Below the pieces are notes generated by a model, which was not told the DNA's origin, ran no database searches, and saw nothing but the letters and a program-made list of their open reading frames with translations. Position numbers and translations under genes: made by a program. A stretch of DNA of 20,804 nucleotides from an uncultured bacterium. Its GTDB lineage: Bacteria > Actinomycetota > Coriobacteriia > Coriobacteriales > Eggerthellaceae. Location: NCBI GenBank assembly GCA_905215035.1, contig CAJMOJ010000038.1:1-20804 (forward strand). The letters run 5' to 3'. Shown here piece after piece: positions 8,170 to 17,300 of this stretch. How positions within the stretch are numbered: the first letter of the stretch is position 1; each line of letters begins with the position of its first letter.

Positions 8170-8952
8170 CTACACCAAAAGCCATCCACCTTCGGCATAC
8201 AGAACTTGACCAGTGACATAGTCAGCCGCATCGCTTGCTAAAAAGAGTACACAGTTGGCGATATCATCCTTCGTCGCACGACGCCCCAAAGGCAACTTCT
8301 CACACAAGGCACGTTCACGCTCAGGATCAGCATAAAGCGCAGCATTCATATCAGTTGGGGTCGATCCCGGACCAACCGCGTTCACACGAATCCCATCAGG
8401 ACCCAACGCACGTGCAAGCGTCTTTGTGAGCGTCACAACACTCGCCTTAGAAATGTTGTAGAGCAGATTATTAGGAATATAGGTCACACTTGAAACCGAT
8501 GCCATATTCACAATTGCGCCCGGAGTCTGCTGTCGCTGATGATAACCGGCAAACCATTGCGCACAAAAGAGCATCCCCTTCACATTAGTATCCATCACCT
8601 GATCATAGCGCTCTGGTGTGATATCAGACAAATCCTCACTCGTCATAATGCCAGCATTGTTGACTAATATGTCGATATGGTCATAGAGTTCTGCAACCCG
8701 TTCAAAGAAAAGCGGAATAGCGTTAGTATCATCAAGATCAAGGGCAAAAGCATGCACAGTTGGCGCAAGTTCAGGAGAGCCTTCCCATGCAGAAAGAAGT
8801 TCTGCTTCAAGCTCATCAAGTCCTTCAGGAGACTTGCGACAAACCACCACATGGGCACCTGCTTGCACAAAACGCTGGGCGATGCGTTTTCCAATACCAC
8901 GACCACCACCCGTTACCACTACTACCTTTTCAGTAAAATCATAGGTAATCAT
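8170..8952 (-). CDS. SDR-family oxidoreductase (classical, FabG-like)
   Basis: A 260-residue NAD(P)-dependent short-chain dehydrogenase/reductase with a Rossmann fold. Visible elements are the cofactor motif TGGGRGIG (14-21), NNAG (98-101), the catalytic Ser in the MASVSS segment (about 150-155), YxxxK in YNISK (165-169) and the family end DYVTGQVLYAEGG. Arg and Lys right after the second strand (VVCRK) suggest preference for NADP(H). The substrate cannot be told; sugar alcohols, keto acids or acyl groups are all possible. The ATG follows GAGGGG at a normal distance. It appears to be a single gene, separated from the AGCS transporter gene upstream by a strong terminator and from pgi by 244 bp. 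It is intact. Confidence 0.92.
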   Translation of the reverse strand: MITYDFTEKVVVVTGGGRGIGKRIAQRFVQAGAHVVVCRKSPEGLDELEAELLSAWEGSPELAPTVHAFALDLDDTNAIPLFFERVAELYDHIDILVNNAGIMTSEDLSDITPERYDQVMDTNVKGMLFCAQWFAGYHQRQQTPGAIVNMASVSSVTYIPNNLLYNISKASVVTLTKTLARALGPDGIRVNAVGPGSTPTDMNAALYADPERERALCEKLPLGRRATKDDIANCVLFLASDAADYVTGQVLYAEGGWLLV

Positions 8953-9288
8953 TTTTAGCCCCTCTCACGTGTTGCAACTGTTTATGCAGAACTAAGGAAG
9001 AACGCTCTCATTGTTTGAGAGTGTATTCATATTGCAAGCTTTTCTTTTCCCTTGTCAGAAACCCTTTTGCATTATTATACAATCGCATATTCGTCGAAAG
9101 GTTCATTTACCTATTCGCGTATTCGCCCACTTGTTCGCATATTCGTTCTTGAAATTCCGTACAGCTTTGGGGCTTTGGCTCGAGATGAATCTTTATCCAT
9201 CTTTCTATACTGCTTGATTACTTACGAGTAGATGCAACTTTTCGTGCTTGCCATTGGTCTAAACCTGCGTTTCCCTCTCATCCTTAAC
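8953..9288. other. Intergenic region upstream of the SDR gene
   Basis: No convincing gene is present. It holds a hairpin (9002-9024), a possible -10 element (TATAAT on the minus strand, 9079-9074) and two copies of the 12-mer TCGCATATTCGT (9083-9094 and 9135-9146), with further TATTCG-like words between them. Short open frames here lack ribosome binding sites. Confidence 0.5.
9002..9024. promoter_or_regulatory. Inverted repeat upstream of the SDR gene
   Basis: ACGCTCTCA and TGAGAGTGT pair over nine positions (one G-T) around a five-base loop, 50 bp before the SDR start. It may be an operator or a leader hairpin. No T-run follows on either strand, so it is not a clear terminator. Confidence 0.4.
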
Positions 9289-9322
9289 AAAAAACCGGGA
9301 AACCAACTCGTGGTTCCCCGGT
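9289..9322 (-). terminator. Intrinsic terminator of the AGCS symporter gene
   Basis: On the minus strand a 12-bp stem (ACCGGGGAACCA with TGGTTTCCCGGT, one G-T pair) with a five-base loop is followed by six T. It lies about 80 bases after the symporter stop codon. Confidence 0.9.
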
Positions 9323-9399
9323 AATCCAAAGACTATTCAATTAGACAATTACGCGCACTGCATCAATGACACACTCGCACTGAACTCGTAGTAGTCACA

Positions 9400-10929
9400 C
9401 TATTTCAACAATGGAGCATCTCCATCAACATCAAGCGCCTCTTCAAAATACTCTTTAACAGGTTGAGGACCATAATCAACCAACGTTTCATCATGCCAGC
9501 ACTCTGTTTTGGGAAGACCTGGAATACTTGCTGCCACAAACACAGGATCTTGGCCTGCTTTACGCTGTCTGGTGTAGTCATCCAAAGCCTTGAGTGCCCA
9601 TTTGCCCAATAGCAAAATGGCGATCAAGTTGATAATGGCCATAAAGCCCATGAAGATGTCTGCCAAATTCCAAGCAAGATCAAAGCTATTCAAACATCCA
9701 TACATAATGGCAGCAAGGCAAGCAATACGGAACACAAACAACAAAATAGGATTGTTCTTAATGAATCGTAAGTTGCTCTCTGCATAGAAGTAGTTGCCAA
9801 TCAAACTTGAGAATGCAAACGCAAAAATAGCAAAGGTGATGAAGTGAATGCCAAACTCACCCACAGAATTATTAACTGCCATCTGAACAAGCGGCATGCC
9901 GTTCAAACCTTGAGCAGCTTCAGGATTTTGAACATAGAAGATCAATACCATCATGGCCGAGCATGTACAAATCAAAAGCGTGTCAATATAGACCGACAAG
10001 CTCTGTACAAGACCCTGCTTGCAAGGATGGGAAACGGAAGCCGTAGCAGCAGCGTTTGGCGCAGAACCCATACCTGCCTCATTGGAGAACAAACCGCGCT
10101 TGATACCTAACATGATTACTGATCCTGCAAAACCACCAGCAATTGACTGAAAATCAAAAGCTGATTCAAAGATCAGAGCAAACACAGCAGGAATCTCACC
10201 AATATTAGCAACGGTGGTCCAAACTGCCAAGGCAATATAAGCACATGCCATGATTGGCACAATGATAGAAGTAATAATAGAAATACGTTTAGCGCCACCA
10301 AAGATGACAAACGCAGTAAAGACAATGGTTGCAATGCCAACACCAATTGCTGTGCCATTGGTTGCGTAATCAGGAATGTAGTACTCGAGCGCTGAAGTCA
10401 TGTTGTATGCCTGCAAGCCATTAAAACCAAAGGCAAAGCAGAGAATCAACGCAATAGCAAAGACAATACCCAACCAACGCTTACCAAGTCCTTGCTGGAT
10501 ATAGTAAGCAGGACCACCACGGAATTCTCCTTCTTCGCCGCGGATTTTCCAGATCTGCGCCAACGTGGACTCCACGAACGCTGATGCAGCGCCGATGATT
10601 GACATGAGCCACATCCAAAAAACGGCACCAGGACCACCCGTTGCAATTGCCGTTGCAATACCAGCAATATTGCCCGTGCCAACACGTGAAGCGGTAGAAA
10701 CCATCAATGCCTGGAACGATGAGATAGAACGCTCGCCATTAACATGCTTCTTCTCAACAAGCTGAGTAAACATGTCCTTGATGTAGCGAATCTGCACAAA
10801 TTTAGTTTTGCACGAAAACCAAATTCCTACAGCTACCAACAAGAACACCAAAATCCAGGTATACATAAATCCATCAATTTCACCGGTTACTGCGATTAAC
10901 CAGTCATTTATTGAAGCTGCATCTCCCAT
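9400..10929 (-). CDS. Sodium:alanine symporter family protein (AGCS)
   Basis: A 509-residue polytopic membrane carrier that takes up small neutral amino acids such as alanine or glycine with sodium. The family signature region is present (SSFQALMVSTASRVGTGNIA at about 70-89, then TGGPGAVFWMW). So are FRGGPAYYIQQGLG (about 127-140), the conserved GIKRGLFSNEAGMGSAPNAA (about 276-295) and about ten or eleven hydrophobic helices. The length is slightly longer than the usual 450-490 because of a hydrophilic C-terminal tail of about 60 residues. The ATG has AGGAGA in front. It is transcribed alone, with its own terminator and a candidate extended -10 promoter. Exact substrate (alanine, glycine, serine or glutamine) is not readable from sequence. 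Confidence 0.95.
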   Translation of the reverse strand: MGDAASINDWLIAVTGEIDGFMYTWILVFLLVAVGIWFSCKTKFVQIRYIKDMFTQLVEKKHVNGERSISSFQALMVSTASRVGTGNIAGIATAIATGGPGAVFWMWLMSIIGAASAFVESTLAQIWKIRGEEGEFRGGPAYYIQQGLGKRWLGIVFAIALILCFAFGFNGLQAYNMTSALEYYIPDYATNGTAIGVGIATIVFTAFVIFGGAKRISIITSIIVPIMACAYIALAVWTTVANIGEIPAVFALIFESAFDFQSIAGGFAGSVIMLGIKRGLFSNEAGMGSAPNAAATASVSHPCKQGLVQSLSVYIDTLLICTCSAMMVLIFYVQNPEAAQGLNGMPLVQMAVNNSVGEFGIHFITFAIFAFAFSSLIGNYFYAESNLRFIKNNPILLFVFRIACLAAIMYGCLNSFDLAWNLADIFMGFMAIINLIAILLLGKWALKALDDYTRQRKAGQDPVFVAASIPGLPKTECWHDETLVDYGPQPVKEYFEEALDVDGDAPLLK

Positions 10930-11015
10930 ATACTCTCCTATCTCTACTCTAATAAAGTTGCGCCACTAACGTTTTACTAATACTTAAACCATCTTGCAGC
11001 AATCATAACTATCTA

Positions 11016-11024
11016 ATTTTAGCA
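11016..11024 (-). promoter_or_regulatory. Candidate extended -10 promoter of the AGCS gene
   Basis: On the minus strand TGCTAAAAT (11024-11016) fits the extended -10 pattern TGnTATAAT with one mismatch. No good -35 hexamer precedes it, which is usual for extended -10 promoters. The leader would be about 80 bases. Confidence 0.35.
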
Positions 11025-11097
11025 AAACTAGCCAAGTCTCCTACTCTTCTCCAATTTGCTTTTGCCACTAAACGATAAGGTGCACCCTTTGCGCACT

Positions 11098-11127
11098 TTT
11101 AAGCAATAAGCTAGCCCCTTGCTTAAA
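11098..11127. promoter_or_regulatory. Inverted repeat upstream of the AGCS promoter
   Basis: TTTAAGCAA and TTGCTTAAA form a perfect 9-bp inverted repeat around 12 bases, about 75 bp upstream of the AGCS -10 candidate. It could be an operator. No T-run marks it as a terminator. Confidence 0.4.
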
Positions 11128-11171
11128 CAGCCGACGGTCATCCGTTTGACGCAAAAGGATGTCTGTAACCC

Positions 11172-11233
11172 AAGAGAGCCCAGGCACTATGCCTGGGCTC
11201 TCTGTTGTCAGGATCTATCGGGCCGATCCAGAC
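11172..11233 (-). terminator. Two-hairpin 3' element after the giant surface-protein gene (copy 1)
   Basis: One hairpin has a perfect 13-bp stem (AGAGAGCCCAGGC at 11173-11185 with its complement at 11191-11203). The other is an imperfect dyad centred on GGATCTATCGGGCCGATCC (11211-11229). On the minus strand the dyad comes first, about 90 bases after the stop codon, and the GC-rich hairpin follows. No real T-run follows, so termination may be inefficient or Rho-assisted. A near-identical element lies after the second surface-protein gene (20463-20523). Confidence 0.6.
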
Positions 11234-11322
11234 TACCAAGATTAAGTAAGAGAACTGATTAGCTTTAGCTTTAGCTTAAGCTTATGCATTTGCTTATAAG
11301 CATCTACAAGCTTTGATCTTTC
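11234..11322 (-). other. 3' untranslated stretch of the giant surface-protein gene
   Basis: It contains a short hexamer run (AGCTTT-like, about 11260-11280) and the 12-bp palindrome TGCTTATAAGCA (11291-11302). No gene is present. Confidence 0.4.
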
Positions 11323-14300
11323 TTAGTTCTCTTTACGGCGACGAGTAAGGACTAATACAAGACCACTTAGAAGTGCGATAAGACCAATGCCACCTGCAAG
11401 AGGAGCAGTCATATCGCCAGTCTTAGAAGACTTAGACTTCTTGGACTTCTTGTCCTTGCTGTTGTCAGTACCGTTGTCGGCAGGGTTGTCACCATTATTG
11501 TTGTTTAGGTTGGCCATATATTCATCGACATACTGCCAGTATTTATCATTGCCGTAATCGCGGTTGATATTTTCATCAGGAATACCGTCACCATTGGTAT
11601 CAACGTTAATGGTTGGAGTTGGGTGGGTACCTGGCTTGATTGGGTCAGGTTTGCCATTCTTGTCCTCATCAACAATGTTGATATCAGGAGTACCGTCTCC
11701 ATCAACGTCAACGTTTACATCAGGTTTGCCATCACCATCAGTATCAACGTTTACGGTTGGCCAATACTTAGGATCCTCTGGATCAGCAGGAAGATCAAAG
11801 TTATAGATTGGCTCGCCGGTCTCAGGATCAATAACAACGTTTACGTCAGGAATGATTGGTTTGCTTGGATCAACTGGGTCTGGTGTGCCATCACCATCTT
11901 TGTCAACAATGTTGACATCAGGTTTGCCATCGCCATCAGTATCAACGTTTACGTCTGGTTTATCATCACCAGTTACATCAACGTTTACATTTGGCTTCTT
12001 AGGATCAGTTGGATCAACTGGATCTGGTGTGCCATCACCATCAGTATCAACAATGTTAATGTCAGGTTCGCCATCACCATCAGTATCAATGTTTACATCT
12101 GGTTCGCCATCACCATCAGTATCAACATTTACAACAGGCTTATCCTTCTCAGGATCTACAGGAATAGGATCGCCGTTTTCATCTTTCTTAGGTGGAACGA
12201 TGTTGATGTCAGGTTCACCATCACCATCTTTATCAATGTTAATGTCTGGCTTACCGTCACCATCAGGATCGATATTGGTGTCAGGATTACCATCACCATC
12301 TTTGTCAACATTGGTTGGAGTTGTACCCTTAGGACCAATAACGACTACAACCTTATAAGTTTGTCCTATTTCAGGATCATCGATTGCATAGCTTGCGGTC
12401 TTATTGCCCTGATCATTAGGAATTGCAGTGTTGGTAGCAGTGACCAATTCAGGATAATTCTCTGTCACTTCTTTACCATCAACGGTCTTAGTAATAAAGA
12501 CATACTTAACTTCTTCATTGTCTGCTTCTGGTACAGACCAGGTCACCGTTGCATCTACATTCTCTGAATAGGTGCCATTGCCTGAAATAGTACCTGCACC
12601 ACCTTGCAATGATGTCTCTACTTGATAGGTCTTGTCATTGTCATTAGGTACAGTCTTGTTTTCATTAGGTAGCTTCTTTTGAAGCTTAACAACTACTGTG
12701 GTGTTGTCATTTAAGCTTGCAAAATCAACTGCATTATCAGATGCATCAACAGAAGCACCATTTACGGTAACGCCTTGGAGTTCATAACCTGCTGGAACAC
12801 TCCACTCTGCTTTAGCAGGATCACCCTTCAAAACATAGGTAGTAGAACCAGACATGCCAGCAATTGGGTTGTTGTTTTGATCAACATAGTTAACCGTTAC
12901 ATCGCGGTATTGGTTAATGATCTCTTTTTGCTGATCCGTGTCATCTGGATCATAAGGATCATTTTTTCCAATGGTATAGAAGCGAACCGTATGATTCTCT
13001 TCAATATTTGAAATTGACACAGTCTGGTTGTCTTGATTAACAACAATCTTAGTTCCACTAGCAGCCTCAGCGCTACGCATCAAAGTTTCATCATTAAGAA
13101 GTTCATCTAATGCTTGAACCTCCTCTTCTTCTACGGTAGCTTCTTCAGCTGCTCCAGCGCTATCAGCATTTTCCCCATCTACCGGATCAGTTGTATGCTC
13201 AGTATCCACGCCTGTATTTTCTTGCTTAAGAGGATCAGGAGCGCTTTCTGGAACAGAAGCTTGATTGGTAGTAACAGTTTCTTGATTGGGTTCTGCTTGG
13301 ATATCTATCGCTTGTTGCTCTGCTTGAACTTCTTCAGTAGCGTCCGCCTTCCACACCATACCAGGATTGTCGATCTCATCATCAACAACTACCATAACCA
13401 ACTTCTGACTTGGGTCGATGTTAGCCATGATATTGATATAGCTCTGACCTTTCCATAAAACACGTGACTTAGAAACGTAGTTTTCACCAACAGGAGTAAT
13501 AGCAGTATTAACCTGACAGTTAACTGGCTTGATGTTTACTTGAACATCAGTATCGTCAGTAATACCCTTTAACGTGACTTTGTTATCCTCATCAGGCTCA
13601 ACAACCTTGCCATCAACAACAACATTTACTAACTCATAGTGGGTATAGGAAGTATCCTTAGCTTCATTACCAAAGTTACCATTAGGATCAAGAGTACCGT
13701 CGACGTCTTGACCGTTAGTGTTGTTGTTTACACCCCACTTTACTTCGTAATCAGAATCTTTTTCTAGAACGGCACCACCTGAAATAGTGCCAGGACCACC
13801 ATTAATTTGAGTGGTTACCTTAACATTTTCAGGAGAATCTGGTGAGTAGTCTGGTATCACCGGATTTTCGGGGTCAGTATCTTTTTCTTTAAAGTAGATA
13901 TCGATTACATGGTTAGCATCAATCTTGCTGAAAGTTTGCTGCTTAATACCGGCATCGAGTTCTTTTCCATCAACAAAAACTTTATAAATTTCGTAGTCAG
14001 AGGCTTTCCTCGCATTCCATTGTAAGGTTTTTGATTCTCCAGCATTTACCGTCGTGGTTTTAGGAACATCACAGAGACTATCAAATGCTCCATAGGTATT
14101 GACGGTAATGGTGTATTGACCTGCAGTAGTTCCGCCACCAAGAGAAGGAAGCTTGCTTAAGGTAATTACAACTTCGTGGTTTGCAGCAATATTCTTAAAG
14201 GGAACATCGGTTGTTGAGTTGATATCGTATTCAATACCATCTACTTCGATCTTACTAATTTCGTAGTTACCCTTATCCCACGTAACGCTATGGTCAGCAC

Positions 14301-17300
14301 CTGCTTTGAGGTTAGTAGTCTCAGTAATAGAAGCACTACCATCAATGTTGCCAACCAAAGAGGTCTTTACTTGATAGGTTGCAGGAGTAACTGGTTTTGG
14401 CGTATCGCCACCAGGAGTATTACCACCTGGTGTAGTAGAGGTTGTGAACTCTACATATACCTGATGTGCTTCATGAATACCATCTTCAAAGGTGTATGAG
14501 GTTTGCGTGAGCAAGTCATCGCGAACAACACCATCGACAACTACCCTAGAGACCTTAGATCCTTCATCAGCTTTCCAGCTTACGGTTGGGTTGGTTCCCT
14601 CTTTTACTCCTGTAGCAGGAGTAACACTACCCGAGCCATTGCCACCCTTGTCAGCCGCAACCTCAAAGTAGCGGTCGCAGTACAAACGGAGTACGTCTTT
14701 ATTGGCATCACCCGTAAGAACTGCCTCAGCTATGTTATTTGCATTATCAGCATTAAACCAATAGGTCACACCACCAACAGTGATTTCGGTATAAATTGTG
14801 TCAGTATCAACTTCAACCGTACGTTCTGTGGTACCTACACCCTCTTGGTTAAATTCGGTTGCTGGGCGATAGATATAGTTACCATCACTATCTTTGGTTC
14901 CTGTGTTGTACATATATTGAATGACATATTTAGTGTCATCACGTGGTGTCCACTTGGCCGCAAATTTATGGCTAGAAGTTGAGAGAACATTACCCGTACC
15001 ATCAGTGGGCTCATCAGCAAGGGTGTATTCTCCAGTATCAGGATCTGTTGCAGTTACTAAATACCAACCATCAAAGTCATAACCAGAACGTGTTGGAGTT
15101 GGGAACTTCTCCATTGTTTCAGTAGGATACTTTGTTGTAGTTGCCGTCGGGTATGCAATATCCTTAATCGGATTGCCACCCATAGAATCAAAGGAAACAA
15201 TAAACTTGTTAGTGTCATATTTCCATACTGCATAAAGGGTTAAATCCTTAGCTGGCATAGTAGGGGCAGCCACTGTTGGGATACCAGTAATTCCTTGCGC
15301 AAGGACAATGGTATTAGAGGAGCTATCCATTGCATTTTTGGTTGTAGACCACCCTTGGAAGATATAGCCTGGCTTAGTTGGAATACCACGGCCTGATACA
15401 GGAAGGCTAAGTCCACCTACGTTCGTTCCATAGTCTACATCAGCAATTTCACGAACGTTACCAAGGGTTCCGCCATTAGCATCAAAACGGACTTTGTAGT
15501 TACCAATTTCCCATTGAGCAACCAAATAATAATTGCGTCGCTTGACATTGGTATCGTCTTTGGGATCACCCTCAGAATTAACCAAGACAAGATTTGCCAC
15601 TTGGTCATCAGGATCAATTAGCTGGCTTGACGCTACGGTCGTTGTACCTGCGCTTGTGTCGACAACGCTTTTAGCAGCTACATCAGTGTCAACATTTACT
15701 AATTTCCAGCCCGTAAAGGTATAGCCTTCTCGAGACGCCTGTACGTTTTGGTCTTCGATCTTCGTTTGGATACTATTGCCTGAAATAACCTGATACTGAG
15801 CAGAAACACCCGTAGTTCCATCTGACTTTTCAATAAGACCACCATTAGCCAAGTAGACAAGATTAGCGTAATCTTTAGCATAGCTTGGGCGAATAATAAT
15901 GGTATGATCATCGCCTTTAGGGACATTCGTGCCCGGGGTTACCGGATCTCCCTTGTCGGTAGTCCAACCCGCAAACTTATCATCTGGATCCTCTGGATCA
16001 TCTAATTCGTCTTCATCTGGCAATACAACAATTGGATTGTCATCAATAACGATGTAGTCATCGATTGGATTACCGTCAGGGTCTTGAACAACAACGCGCG
16101 TAGGCTGGAATACGGCCTTATTGCCAATATTGCCGCATTCGTCACGTACCCAAACAACTACTGGGTCGGTGTCAACAAGATCATAGTTAAACGAATACTC
16201 ATGAACAGGAGTATCAAGGAACTCCCAATCGTCATCAGTAGGAGTTGCATTTGAATCATTAGTTACCCAATATGCTGCAACACCAGATCCACGATTGTCT
16301 TTGATAAAGGTAATACCATCTTCATCGATACCCATACCAGTATCAGTAAGAGTAATAGTTGCTACATTCTTGGCAGTATTAGAACCCTCAATGAAAGGCT
16401 CCTCGTCATCCAAGAAAACCGTGATGTAGGTCTGGGCAGCTTTTGACTCATTGTCATTTTGATCTTTTACGGTTAATTCAAAGGTCCACTTACCTGAAGT
16501 GCTCTGATTAGTAAAAGGCCATGGATTAATAGTTGATTTATCAGTGGTCCAACCACTATCGTAGACTTGTTTGTTATCTGGGTCGTAAACCTTACCACGC
16601 CACTGAGCAATCTTGCCTCCCTCACCAGCAAGAGTGCCCGGCTTCGACTGATCAACGAAATAAACAGAGACGCTTTGTCCATCTGCAAGATGCTTCTGAT
16701 GCACCGTCATCAACTGATCGCCTGTCTCATTGTTGATCAGGTAGAAATTTGCAAGCGGAAGTTCTGATTTAATGGGAGCCTGATTGAATTTTGCACCCTC
16801 AATGTGATTCTTGTAGATGTATTGAGCAATCTGCCCTACGTAATCATCGTTCATTGCAATAAGGCCATTGGTGGAACCCAAGCCTTGGTGCGTGTCAGTA
16901 CTATCAGTAATAATCTGACCATCCTGACCATTTGAGATATAGAATATCTCGTTCTCATTCATACGATTAATACCATCAGTATAGTGTTCATTGGTAGTAC
17001 CATCTTTAGTTTTTTCTTCTGGAATATTTGGATTATTAGAAGATCCAACCAAGTTAATGAAATATTTTTGTTCTGCACCTTGGTAATACTGAGTTGTTTT
17101 TAAGGCATCAAAAGCAGACGCTTCATAGCTCATTTCAAGATCGGTATAAACAATAGCTGAAAAAGCTGAACAACCATGGCTTGTATATCCTACCCATGGA
17201 CCAAAACCATTAAGTGTTTCGCCAGCATAGAACTGAGGAATCGAAAGGTTTCGAATTGGTGTTTGCAAATCTGTGAGATTTCCAGATGCATTATACGACT

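Larger units (their letters stand above)
10930..11171. other. Intergenic region upstream of the AGCS gene
   Basis: No gene is seen. The stretch carries the candidate AGCS promoter and an inverted repeat farther upstream. The repeated surface-gene 3' element begins at its right edge. Confidence 0.5.

Noticed and set aside
9011..9217. A 68-residue plus-strand open frame
   Set aside because: Lies in a repeat-containing intergenic region and has no ribosome binding site.
11281..11302. Palindrome TGCTTATAAGCA as a terminator
   Set aside because: A-T rich, self-complementary without a loop and without a following T-run; treated only as part of the 3' untranslated stretch.
11564..12567. Long plus-strand open frames opposite the DxDGDGxPD array
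   Set aside because: They are the antisense of a repetitive codon pattern, with low-complexity translations and no ribosome binding site.
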